Source: Micromonospora sp. RHAY321 (GTDB taxonomy: Bacteria; Actinomycetota; Actinomycetes; Mycobacteriales; Micromonosporaceae). From it: a DNA stretch of 64,000 nt. The notes beneath the pieces were generated by a model, which was given only the letters and a program-made list of their open reading frames with translations, was not told the origin of the DNA and made no database searches. Where the stretch lies: contig NZ_JAMHIW010000002.1 in NCBI RefSeq assembly GCF_023896955.1, positions 620,001 through 684,000 of the forward strand, in the 5' to 3' direction. Positions 9,153 to 16,790 of this stretch are shown here, one piece after another (the stretch's first letter is position 1; every line of letters begins with the position of its first letter). The position numbers and the translations under genes were made by a program.

Positions 9153-9980
9153 ATGGACGCCCCGACACCGCCCCTGTACATCGACCGCCCCGAGGACGTC
9201 GCGGCCGCTGCCCGCGCGTTGGCCGGTGGCGCGGTTGTCGCGGCGGCGTTCGCCAACTTCTACGTCATCGTCACCCGACCGGACGCGGCCACCGTACGCC
9301 GGGTCAACGTGGCCAAGGGCCGGCCGGTCCATCAGGTCGGCAGCATCACCACCGCGGTCGACCGGATCCCCGCGATGTTCGACTGGTCCCGGATCTCGCC
9401 CCGGTTGCCGGTCGGGCGGGTGCGGGCGCTGATGGACGCCCTCTACGGTGCCGGGCCGTTCGGTTTCCGGGGCCCGGCGGCGGACCGGCTGCCCGAGCAC
9501 CTCACCCAGCTCGACCGGGGGCTGCGCACCACTCAGGTGATCGCGCCCGGGTTGACCTGCCCGTCCAACGCCTTCTTCGAGCGGGCGCTCGTCGAGACCG
9601 GATCCGACCACCTCTACATCACCTCGGCGAACCGGTCGCGGCACCTCACCGGCGCGGCCGAGGAGCCGGCGCACTGGAAGGCCGACGGTCTCGCCGCCGA
9701 CTTCGCCCACCTCGACGACCTCGTGGTGCTCGCCCACCCCGACGAGGCGGCCGCCCGCGCCGCCTACCCGGGCTACCTGACGACCTCCGTGACCCTGCTG
9801 TCCTTCCACGCCCCGGAGGGCGAGCTGGAGGAGCCGCCGGTGCTCACCGTGGACCGGCACGGCTCCCTGCACCTGGACGACGTGCGTCGCGCAGCCGCGC
9901 CGCTCGGCCTCCAGGTGCGCCTCGGCCGCACCGCCGGACAGCGCCTGCGGGTCCGGGGGTACGCCGGGGCGCTGGTGTGA
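9153..9980 (+). CDS. YrdC/Sua5-like domain protein
   Basis: A 275-residue protein starting at ATG 9153 after GAGGAGGAC. It resembles the YrdC fold that binds dsRNA or nucleotides in the tRNA threonylcarbamoyladenosine enzymes: an N-terminal ARALAGGAVVAAAFANFYVI segment, a KGRP motif (VNVAKGRPVHQVG) and an ITSAN motif (LYITSANRS). It lacks a Sua5-type C-terminal domain, and the key segments are diverged, so it is probably not the housekeeping TsaC. It overlaps the next gene by 4 nt (GTGA), so the two are cotranslated and perhaps work on one metabolite. The function is inferred only at fold level. Confidence 0.65.
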   Translation: MDAPTPPLYIDRPEDVAAAARALAGGAVVAAAFANFYVIVTRPDAATVRRVNVAKGRPVHQVGSITTAVDRIPAMFDWSRISPRLPVGRVRALMDALYGAGPFGFRGPAADRLPEHLTQLDRGLRTTQVIAPGLTCPSNAFFERALVETGSDHLYITSANRSRHLTGAAEEPAHWKADGLAADFAHLDDLVVLAHPDEAAARAAYPGYLTTSVTLLSFHAPEGELEEPPVLTVDRHGSLHLDDVRRAAAPLGLQVRLGRTAGQRLRVRGYAGALV

Positions 9981-10729
9981 GCGGCTACCGGATCGGCCTG
10001 GTGGTGCCCAGTTCGAACACCACCATGGAGACCGAGATCCCGGCGATGCTGCGCCGGCGTGAGACCGTCGACCCGACGGTCCACTTCACCACCCACGCCA
10101 GCCGGGTCCGGCTGCACCAGGTGACCCCCGACGAACTGGCCCGGATGAACCGCTCGGCCGTCCGGTGCGCCGCCGAGCTCGCCGACGCGCGCTGCGACGT
10201 GCTCGCCTACGCCTGCCTGGTGGCGGTGATGTGCGAGGGCGCCGGCGCGCACGAGAGAGCCGAGCGGCGGTTGGGCCGCGCTGCCGGGCGCGCCGGTCAC
10301 GAGATGCCGGTGGTGACCAGTGCGGGCGCGCTGGTCGCCGGGCTGCGCGTCCTGCGTGCCCGCCGGGTGGCGCTCATCGCGCCGTACCTGCCGCCGCTGA
10401 CCGCGACCGTCGCCGCCTACCTCGCCGAGTACGGCGTGCGGGTGACCGAGGCGGTGAGCCTCAGCGAACCGGACAACGTCGCGGTCGGCCGGATCCCCGC
10501 GCAGCGCCTCGTGGAGCTGGCCGACCGGCTGGACGTGACCGACGTGGACGCCGTGGTGCTCTCCGCCTGCGTACAGCTGCCGTCGCTGGCCGCGGTGCCG
10601 CAGGTGGAGGCCCGTGTCGCCCGTCCGGTGCTCACCGCGGCCACCGCCACCGTGCACCAACTGCTCACCGGTCTGGGCGTCGAGCCGTACGTGCCGGACG
10701 CCGGTCGGCTGCTGGCCGGCACGCGCTGA
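9977..10729 (+). CDS. Maleate isomerase / Asp-Glu racemase family protein
   Basis: A 250-residue enzyme of the maleate cis-trans isomerase (arylmalonate decarboxylase-like) family. IGLVVPSSNTTMETEIP at the N-terminus is the family signature. The two catalytic cysteines are visible in LAYACLVAVM and VLSACVQLPS, one in each half of the pseudo-symmetric fold. It is expected to isomerise or racemise a small dicarboxylic acid through a Cys thiolate. The GTG start overlaps the YrdC-like gene by GTGA. The exact substrate is not deducible. Confidence 0.75.
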   Translation: MSGYRIGLVVPSSNTTMETEIPAMLRRRETVDPTVHFTTHASRVRLHQVTPDELARMNRSAVRCAAELADARCDVLAYACLVAVMCEGAGAHERAERRLGRAAGRAGHEMPVVTSAGALVAGLRVLRARRVALIAPYLPPLTATVAAYLAEYGVRVTEAVSLSEPDNVAVGRIPAQRLVELADRLDVTDVDAVVLSACVQLPSLAAVPQVEARVARPVLTAATATVHQLLTGLGVEPYVPDAGRLLAGTR

Positions 10730-10775
10730 GCGCAGCGGTACGCCGTTCACGTCGTCGTGCCACAGCACACCGGTT

Positions 10776-11972
10776 TCAGTGTGGCGGTGCGGGCTCCTCC
10801 GGCGGCCTGCCGCGACTGCGCCGGTAATCGGCGTACGCGACACCGGTCAGCACCAGCAGGGCGCCCAGGGAGGCGAAGACCGGCGGGAGGTACAGCACAG
10901 CCGGGGCGATGGTCAGCAGCGCCAGCAGGCCGCCGGGGCGGGACAGCGACACCCGGCTGAACACCTCGTACTCGAAGGCGGCCCGGCCGGCCAGGAACAG
11001 TGCGGGGCCGCCGAGGATCACCGCGAGCCAGGCCGGCGGGGTTCGCCCGGTCGGCTCGTGCAGCACCAGGTGGAACCCGGCGGCTGTCGTCACCACCCCG
11101 GCGACCATCAGCAGGTGGGTGTACGGGGCGGTGAACAGGAACTTGCTCGGCTCCCTGGACGCCTGGATGGCCACCGGCAGCAGTTCTCCGGACTTGTGCA
11201 CGTAGATCCGCCAGAGCACGAGGGTGGTCAGGAACGCGACCGCGAACGAGCCGATGTTCTCCGCCTCGGAGTGCGCCAGGCTGAACATGGTGCCGATGGT
11301 CAGGATGGCATCGCCGAGGGCGATGATGAAGAACTGCTGGTAACGCTCGGAGAGGTGCTCGGCCGTGACGTTGCGCTGCTTCTCCGGCACGACCCCGAGG
11401 CCGGGCACCGGGTACGCCAGCCGGAAACCGCCGTAGTCGATGGCGAGCGCGACGGCCCAGCAGATGATCCGGGCGTCGTCGCTGACATATCCACCGATGA
11501 TCCAGGGAATCGCCGACACGGCGAACCAGACGAAGATCCGCGCCGCCCTGCGCTGGGTCTCCGGATGGCGGCGCACGATGGGCATCAGGAACAACCCACG
11601 GCCGAGGTGGATCGCCACGTAGGTGGCGGCGAAGACCAGCCCTCGGGCGCCGAACGCCTCGGGGATGGCGGTGGTCATCAGCAGCGCGCCGAACATCACC
11701 GCCGTGATCAGCAGCTTGATCTCGGTGCGTTCCGGGTCGTACATGTCGGTGACCAGGGTGGTGATGGCCCAGGTCCACCAGACGGCACCCAGCAGGATCA
11801 GCGCCTCGGCGGCCCGGTGCCAGTCGAGGCCGACGACCATGCCGCGGGAGATGAGCGCGAGCGCGACGACGTACACCAGGTCGAAGAAGAGTTCGAGCAG
11901 CGTCACCCGGCGCGGGGACTCCGGGTCGCGCACCGGGGGGCGGGACCCGGGCTCCGGCGCGGCGAAGTGCAC
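10776..11972 (-). CDS. Low-temperature-requirement A (LtrA)-like membrane protein
   Basis: A polytopic membrane protein of about 398 residues with the LtrA family hallmark VTLLELFFDLVYVVALALIS near the N-terminus and about 10 hydrophobic segments. GTG 11972 is preferred because CAGGAG precedes it by 6 nt; an upstream in-frame GTG at 12020 would add 16 residues but has no good site. LtrA was linked to cold growth in Listeria, but the molecular activity is unknown. It converges with the maleate-isomerase-like gene; only 46 bp separate the stops. Confidence 0.8.
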   Translation of the reverse strand: MHFAAPEPGSRPPVRDPESPRRVTLLELFFDLVYVVALALISRGMVVGLDWHRAAEALILLGAVWWTWAITTLVTDMYDPERTEIKLLITAVMFGALLMTTAIPEAFGARGLVFAATYVAIHLGRGLFLMPIVRRHPETQRRAARIFVWFAVSAIPWIIGGYVSDDARIICWAVALAIDYGGFRLAYPVPGLGVVPEKQRNVTAEHLSERYQQFFIIALGDAILTIGTMFSLAHSEAENIGSFAVAFLTTLVLWRIYVHKSGELLPVAIQASREPSKFLFTAPYTHLLMVAGVVTTAAGFHLVLHEPTGRTPPAWLAVILGGPALFLAGRAAFEYEVFSRVSLSRPGGLLALLTIAPAVLYLPPVFASLGALLVLTGVAYADYRRSRGRPPEEPAPPH

Positions 11973-12109
11973 GGGTTGCTCCTGCAGGGCCGGTCGAGGT
12001 TGGCGGGCCGTTCCGGCCACCTCGACCGACGGTAACGAGCGGCCGGCAGCCGTACCCCGGATTCGTCGCGTTTTCTCCCGACCGGGTCCGCCGCCGGTCC
12101 GCCGAACGG

Positions 12110-12155
12110 CCGAGCCCCCGGCCGGCCGTCGGGTGGACGGCCGCCGGGGGCTCGG
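12110..12155 (-). terminator. Long hairpin terminator of the HhH protein gene
   Basis: CCGAGCCCCCGGC and CCGGGGGCTCGG form the outer stem, continued inside by GGCCGTC/GACGGCC around a GGGTG loop, with one mismatch. It lies just past the stop of the minus-strand gene ending at 12165. Confidence 0.7.
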
Positions 12156-12164
12156 AGTAGGACC

Positions 12165-13193
12165 TCAGCCCTGGCTGCCGTCGGGCAGTACGGCGACCAT
12201 CTCGTCGCCGGCGCCGGCCAGGAGGCGGGCCTGCTGCGGCCAACTGGCCAGCCCGGGCGCGGCGCGCAGGCCGGCGGCCCGGATCAGGTCGCGCAGCGCG
12301 GGCTCGTCCAGCTCGCCGAGCTGGCCGTAGGTGCGCACGCCAGCGGCCTGCAACGCGGCGGCCATCTTCGGCCCGACGCCCTGGATCCGGCGGAAGTCGT
12401 CGGCCGGGCCCGTCGGGTCGGTGTCCGCGCCGGTCGGTGGGGTGGCGGCGGTCGGACGCACCGGCGGGGTGGCGGTGGCGGTCGGGCGGACCGGCGGCGT
12501 GGCCCGCACCGGCTCCGCGTCGACGTCAGCCGGCGTCGTGTCGGCCGAGGCGGTGTCGGCCGGCGTGGTGTGGGCGGGCGTGGTGTCGGCCGGCGTGGTG
12601 TCCACCGGCGTGGCCTCGACCGGCGCGACCTCCGTCGAGGTGGCCTCGATCGGCTCGGCATCGGCGTGCGGGGCGTCGCCCAGCGGCGCGTCCGTGGGCG
12701 TGCTGTCGTCCACCGGCTGGCGGGGGGCGACGACGACCGCCGGAGCTGGCTGCTCCTGCACCGCGACCGGCGCGGGTTCCGGGTCCGTGACCGGCACCGG
12801 CGGGAGGTCGTCCGCGTCGGACCGTTCGGCGGCGGGGCCGGCGGGCGGGGCGTCGGTCAGCGCCAGGTCGCCCGGGTCGACAGTGCTCGGCGCGGAACCG
12901 TCCGGCGTGGTGATCACCGCTGCCGGCGCGCTCACCGTGTCCACCGGGGTCGGCTCGTCGAGGACCGCGGTGGGCGCCGGGTCGACGGCTGCCTCCGGCC
13001 GGGCCTCGTCGGTGGTGGCCGCCGGCGCCGGGGTGGCGACCACGGCCAGGCCAGCGACGGGATCACCGTCCACGATCGACGGAGCGTGTCCGCTGGCCCG
13101 TACGCCCTGCCGGCCGCGCAGCAACCACCCGGCGGCCAGACCCAGCAGCAGTGCCAGTACCACTATCAGCGAGTGTCCGATAGACCACGCCAC
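12165..13193 (-). CDS. Membrane-anchored protein with TPAD-like repeats and a C-terminal helix-hairpin-helix
   Basis: About 342 residues from GTG 13193, chosen because GGGAGG lies 6 nt upstream. Residues about 4-27 form one transmembrane helix (IGHSLIVVLALLLGLAAGWL) followed by RGRQ, so the rest should be cytoplasmic. Residues about 40-270 are low complexity, Ala/Pro/Thr/Asp-rich, including a run of TPADT-type 5-7-residue repeats encoded at 12530-12620. The last ~65 residues hold a helix-hairpin-helix motif (FRRIQGVGPKMAAALQAAGV), like the domain often appended to ribosomal L21/NADH-dehydrogenase-like and other nucleic-acid-associated proteins. A membrane tether for a DNA-binding or protein-binding HhH is the inferred architecture; the role is unknown. 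Confidence 0.7.
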   Translation of the reverse strand: MAWSIGHSLIVVLALLLGLAAGWLLRGRQGVRASGHAPSIVDGDPVAGLAVVATPAPAATTDEARPEAAVDPAPTAVLDEPTPVDTVSAPAAVITTPDGSAPSTVDPGDLALTDAPPAGPAAERSDADDLPPVPVTDPEPAPVAVQEQPAPAVVVAPRQPVDDSTPTDAPLGDAPHADAEPIEATSTEVAPVEATPVDTTPADTTPAHTTPADTASADTTPADVDAEPVRATPPVRPTATATPPVRPTAATPPTGADTDPTGPADDFRRIQGVGPKMAAALQAAGVRTYGQLGELDEPALRDLIRAAGLRAAPGLASWPQQARLLAGAGDEMVAVLPDGSQG

Positions 13194-13358
13194 GGCGAAC
13201 CTCCCTATCACCTCGTCGGAAAAGTCACGAGAAAAACTCGCCGCAGCTTTGCACACGCGCGTTGACGACGACAGGCAGGATGGGTCGGCTGTGGTACGGG
13301 TGGGACGGTCGCCGCACGCGGTGCGCGGCGGGTGACGCAGCGTCGCGCGGAACACGTC

Positions 13359-13395
13359 GAAACCCGGGCTCGGCGCGGCGCCGGGCCCGGGTTTC
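13359..13395 (-). terminator. Terminator of the left polyketide transcription unit
   Basis: GAAACCCGGGC/GCCCGGGTTTC, an 11-bp perfect stem with a G/C-rich inner loop, 12 nt past the stop of the FAD monooxygenase gene. Confidence 0.7.
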
Positions 13396-13406
13396 TCGAA
13401 CCGCGA

Positions 13407-14756
13407 TCAGTCCTGGTCGCCCTCGTAGGTGTGGAAGTCGTCGACGAACCGGCGCCGCAGTCGGGGCACCCGGCTGGTGACCCCGAAGTAGCCACGCGCG
13501 CCGAGCAGCGCGAGCCGACCCACCACCGGCCGGTACATCCGGTCGTCGCCGCTGGTGCCGCTGCGGTTGAGTGACTCGGTGACCCGGGCGAAGCCGTACG
13601 GGACCATCGCGGCCTCGTAGTCGGCGACCGCCTGCAGCAGTGTCTTGTCGCCGGCGACGGCGCGGGTGAGCTGCTGGCAGAGCAGGCGGGCGTCGCGCAG
13701 CGCGGTGTTCGCGCCCACCCCGCGACCCGGCGTCATGGTGTGGATGGCGTCGCCGAGCAGGGTGACCGTGCTGCTCTTCCACGGCGGCACCGGCTCGGAC
13801 GTGGTCACCCTGATCGGTAGGGCGCTGTCCGGGTCGCTGAGGGTCAACAGCTCCCGCAGGTGCGGGTGCCAGTTCGGGGTGAGGTCCAGGGCGACCCGCA
13901 CGAGATCCTCGCCCCGGCGCTGCATGACATCCGCCGGGAAGCGGCGGGACGCGCTCCAGACGATCAGGTTGATGTTGTCGGTGGTGGTGTCGTGGGCCAG
14001 GCCGGGCCAGTCACGCAACAGGGCTGCCTCGGCGTCGTCGACGCCGGGCTTGATCGCCCGCCCGGCGTCCCACCGGAACTCCATCACGTGCAGGACACCC
14101 ATCATCCCGCCCGTGCCGAAGATCAGCGAGATGCCCTGACGGACCCGTTCGGGGACGAGGTCGCGGGTGTGCGAGGTCAGCGGGATGCGGGTGGCGATGT
14201 TGATGGTGCCGGCGTCCCGGGTGACCGCGTGCGGCAGATACTGGCGGCGCACCGCCGAGTGCGTGCCGTCCGCGGCCACCAGCAGGTCCCCGGTGGCGCT
14301 GGTGCCGTCGGCGAAGTACGCGGTGACCGTACCGTCGTCGCGCTGCTCGTAGCGGACGAAGGTCCGGTCGAAGTGCACCACGTCGTCCAGGCCGGTCAGC
14401 AGCACCTGGCGCAGCGCCATCCGGGCCACCGAGTGCTCGGTGTGCACCGGGTCGGCATCCGGTCGCAGCTCGAACGAGGCGGTCTGCCGCAGCCCCTGGG
14501 TGACCACGTTGAAGTAGCGCGGCGGCCGGGCGCAGGTGGCCAGGAACGTGGCGAACAGTTCCGGTGGCAGGCACTCCCGCAGGGCCCGGCTACCGGTCGG
14601 GCCGATGCCCACCCGGTAGCCGAGCAACCCCTCGGCGCGGTGGTGGTGTCGCTCGTAGACGGCGACGCTGATCCCGGCGCGACGCAGCCCGTGCGCCAGG
14701 CACAGCCCACCGGTGCCGGCGCCGATGATCAGGACGTGCGGTGGCGGGGCGGACAC
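13407..14756 (-). CDS. FAD-dependent aromatic polyketide monooxygenase
   Basis: A 449-residue flavoprotein hydroxylase of the PHBH class. The N-terminal Rossmann motif is LIIGAGTGGLCLAHGL; LVAADGTHSAVRR is the DG motif; GDAIHTMTPGRGVGANTALR is the second FAD motif. It is expected to use NAD(P)H and O2 to hydroxylate a phenolic ring, here probably the cyclised polyketide, like WhiE ORFVIII in spore-pigment clusters. The GTG start at 14756 lies 13 nt after the stop of the cyclase gene, so the two form one minus-strand unit next to the SARP gene. Confidence 0.85.
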   Translation of the reverse strand: MSAPPPHVLIIGAGTGGLCLAHGLRRAGISVAVYERHHHRAEGLLGYRVGIGPTGSRALRECLPPELFATFLATCARPPRYFNVVTQGLRQTASFELRPDADPVHTEHSVARMALRQVLLTGLDDVVHFDRTFVRYEQRDDGTVTAYFADGTSATGDLLVAADGTHSAVRRQYLPHAVTRDAGTINIATRIPLTSHTRDLVPERVRQGISLIFGTGGMMGVLHVMEFRWDAGRAIKPGVDDAEAALLRDWPGLAHDTTTDNINLIVWSASRRFPADVMQRRGEDLVRVALDLTPNWHPHLRELLTLSDPDSALPIRVTTSEPVPPWKSSTVTLLGDAIHTMTPGRGVGANTALRDARLLCQQLTRAVAGDKTLLQAVADYEAAMVPYGFARVTESLNRSGTSGDDRMYRPVVGRLALLGARGYFGVTSRVPRLRRRFVDDFHTYEGDQD

Positions 14757-14769
14757 GTCGGCCGTCCGC

Positions 14770-15117
14770 TCAGCCGGCCGGGTGCGCCGCGGGCGCCTCG
14801 GCCGCGTCCCACCGGTAGAAGCAGCCGGCGATCGCGTCCCGGGGGGAGCGCCACGTCGGCAGGTACGGCGAGGTGTGCGCGGAGAGCCGCTCGTTGACCT
14901 GCCGGAAGAGCGGGTGGTTGCGGGCCGCGGCGAGCGCGTCCGGGTCGACGTCCGAGGTCTCCATGAGGTGCACGTACAGGTCGTGCAGGCAGTACAGGGA
15001 CCGGTGGGTGACACCGGTGAGACCGGGCAGTTCGGTGGCGTCGGATTCGGCGAAGATCTGCGCGACCCGCCCCTCCGCGCCCGGGATGATCCGGCTGACG
15101 ATCAGTAGACGACTCAT
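14770..15117 (-). CDS. TcmI-family type II polyketide cyclase, copy 1
   Basis: A 115-residue dimeric alpha/beta-barrel cyclase (ferredoxin-like fold) with the family core FAESDATELPGLTGVTHRS followed by LYCLHDLYVHLMET. The family closes the last rings of aromatic polyketides. ATG 15117 is preceded by GAAGGGG. It is the first gene of the left unit, with the monooxygenase next. It is closely similar to copy 2 at 16452 and differs mainly in the middle (SDVDPDALAAARNHPLF) and in an Ala/Pro-rich C-terminus. Confidence 0.9.
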   Translation of the reverse strand: MSRLLIVSRIIPGAEGRVAQIFAESDATELPGLTGVTHRSLYCLHDLYVHLMETSDVDPDALAAARNHPLFRQVNERLSAHTSPYLPTWRSPRDAIAGCFYRWDAAEAPAAHPAG

Positions 15118-15197
15118 GGGACCCCTTCCGCCGGTGGCTCCCCGACCCTCGCGTCGACGGCCACGTGCTCCTGGGTGCACACCGTGCCGCAGCGCCT

Positions 15198-15215
15198 GTC
15201 ACGTCACCGTCACGT
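15198..15215. promoter_or_regulatory. Candidate SARP operator, 11-bp direct repeat (left unit)
   Basis: GTCACGT occurs at 15198 and again at 15209, exactly 11 bp apart, about 80 bp upstream of the cyclase copy 1 start and touching the 3' end of the SARP gene. SARP activators bind heptamer repeats with an 11- or 22-bp phase, so this is a plausible binding site for the neighbouring regulator. Confidence 0.55.
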
Positions 15216-16004
15216 GCGCCGGCCGACCGGTGACGGCCGGCCGGCCGCCTCCCGGCTCGCCTCGCGGATCGGGGCGAGGGTGTCGTCGAGCAGGGCGCTC
15301 ATCGCCGGGCTGGGTTCCAGGCGCAGCTCCCGGCGCAACAGGTCCCGGTAGACGTAGAAGGCGTGCACGGCCTCGAACGCGTTGCCCTCGGCGAGGTGGA
15401 TGCGCACCACCAGACGGTGGGGCGTCTCGCGCAGCGGCTCGGCCGCCATCGCCTCCAGCGCGGCCTCCAGCGCCTGACCGTGCCGCCCCGCGACGAGGTG
15501 CTGCCCGGCCACCTGCTCCAGCATGTGCAGGCGCAGTTGGCGCAGTCGTTCCCGGTCCAGCAGGACCCAGTCGTCGTACCAGCCGGGCAGCAGGTCGTGC
15601 CGGCCGGCGGCGAGCGCTCCGGCGGCGGTACGGGGGTCGTCGCCGTCGCGGACGCGGGCCGCCGTGCCGACCAGGTCGTCGACGTCGAGCCGGACGGCCG
15701 GGCCGAGGCGCACGGTGTCACCGGCCACGGTCATCGGGCAGCACGGGTCCTGCCGCAGCCGCCACAGGGCGGTACGCAGCGACGACAGCGCCCGCTCCTC
15801 CGAGGCGTCGGGCCAGAGCAGCCCGGCCAGCTGGCTGCGGGTGGCGCCGGGGCGCAGCCCGATCAGGGCGATGACCCGTTGCAACCCGCGCGGCACCACG
15901 ACCGGCGTCGCGCCGCGCAGTAGTCGGAAACCGCCGAGCAGGTGCAGTGAGACGCCAGCGTCGGGAGGACCTCCGGCGGTCGGCACGGACGGATCAGCGG
16001 CCAC
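15210..16004 (-). CDS. SARP-family transcriptional activator
   Basis: A 264-residue Streptomyces antibiotic regulatory protein. The N-terminal winged-helix DNA-binding domain (VSLHLLGGFRLLRGATPVVV; RGLQRVIALIGLRPG; LAGLLWPDASEERALSSLRT) is followed by a bacterial transcriptional activation domain of TPR-like helices (residues about 110-250, YDDWVLLDRERLRQLRLHML). GTG 16004 is chosen because CAGGGGGTG precedes it; an in-frame GTG 69 nt upstream is an alternative. It lies between the two polyketide transcription units, is read in the same direction as the left one and divergently from the right one, and is probably their pathway-specific activator. Confidence 0.85.
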   Translation of the reverse strand: MAADPSVPTAGGPPDAGVSLHLLGGFRLLRGATPVVVPRGLQRVIALIGLRPGATRSQLAGLLWPDASEERALSSLRTALWRLRQDPCCPMTVAGDTVRLGPAVRLDVDDLVGTAARVRDGDDPRTAAGALAAGRHDLLPGWYDDWVLLDRERLRQLRLHMLEQVAGQHLVAGRHGQALEAALEAMAAEPLRETPHRLVVRIHLAEGNAFEAVHAFYVYRDLLRRELRLEPSPAMSALLDDTLAPIREASREAAGRPSPVGRRT

Positions 16005-16156
16005 GGCGGCACCCCCTGCGGAACGCTCGTCCCGACTGTCTCCTGTGTCCCGGATGGCTGCCCGTGACGCCACTGTCGACCCCGACGTCGGGGCGCGACC
16101 ACGGCTGTCGGGGCGGGGCCCCGCCCGCCGGAGCCGCCGGGCTGACCACGGTGAAG

Positions 16157-16184
16157 ATTATCAATAGCGGTCACGGTGCGTCAA
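16157..16184 (-). promoter_or_regulatory. Candidate sigma-70-type promoter of the SARP gene
   Basis: On the minus strand TTGACG (16184-16179), a 16-bp spacer, then GATAAT (16162-16157): a near-consensus housekeeping promoter, rare in such GC-rich DNA, giving a leader of about 145 nt. GTCA-type motifs (16170 and 16180) lie in and beside its spacer, which could allow autoregulation. Confidence 0.6.
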
Positions 16185-16301
16185 CGGCGGCGTGGACCTT
16201 CTATCGGTGACGGTCAACCATGAGATCGCTTCTGAACTGGTCAAACTTACACGGGGATCCGTCGGTCGAGGGCAGCGCGGCACATAGCTGATACACAGGT
16301 T

Positions 16302-16375
16302 GCGTCAACGCAGCGTCACCAGCGAGCGTCGCAGAACGGCCCGTCACGGTGACGCCGCCGTGACGAGGACTGACG
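16302..16375. promoter_or_regulatory. Candidate SARP operators in the promoter region of the right polyketide unit
   Basis: GCGTCAA at 16302 and GCGTCAC at 16313 are 11 bp apart. Further right, TGACG recurs at 16350, 16361 and 16371 (11 and 10 bp apart), preceded by GTCACGG at 16342, which also forms an inverted repeat with CCGTGAC at 16358-16364. All lie within the 446-bp divergent region (16005-16451) between the SARP gene and cyclase copy 2. No gene is visible in that region. Confidence 0.5.
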
Positions 16376-16451
16376 CATCGTGTCGGCAGTCGTCCAGCGC
16401 GTCCGGGGGTCACCCGCCGCCGGCCCGGACGCCGTGGGGGGAGGCCCAGCC

Positions 16452-16790
16452 ATGGACCGATCGCTGATCGTCGCGAAGGTGGTCCCGACCGCCGAGGAGC
16501 GGGTCGCCGAGATCTTCGCCGAGTCCGACGCGACGGAACTGCCGCGCCTGGTCGGCGTCCGGCACCGTTCGCTGTACCGCCTGCACGACCTCTACGTGCA
16601 CCTGCTCGAAACCGAGCAGCCGGCGCACGGCGCGGTGGAGGCCGCCCGCGGCCATCCCGAGTTCGTCCGGGTCAGCGACCGGTTGCGGCCGTACGTCTCG
16701 CCGTACCTGCCGACCTGGCGGGAGCCGCGCGACGCGATGGCGCGCTGCTTCTACCGGTTCGACGCCGCGGACGCCGGGCGGCGGTCGTGA
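16452..16790 (+). CDS. TcmI-family type II polyketide cyclase, copy 2
   Basis: A 112-residue paralogue of the cyclase at 14770. It shares FAESDATELP-L-GV-HRSLY-LHDLYVHL and the SPYLPTW and CFYR-DAA segments. ATG 16452 follows GGGGGAGG. It is the first gene of a nine-gene operon and overlaps the carboxyltransferase gene by GTGA. Type II clusters usually carry one such cyclase; here one copy heads each transcription unit, so they may act on different rings or at different times. Confidence 0.9.
   Translation: MDRSLIVAKVVPTAEERVAEIFAESDATELPRLVGVRHRSLYRLHDLYVHLLETEQPAHGAVEAARGHPEFVRVSDRLRPYVSPYLPTWREPRDAMARCFYRFDAADAGRRS

Noticed and set aside
10614..12035. Long open frame on the plus strand opposite the LtrA-like gene (473 codons)
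   Set aside because: It is antisense to a well-supported membrane-protein gene, its product is low-complexity Gly/Arg/Asp/His-rich, and such shadows are expected at very high GC.
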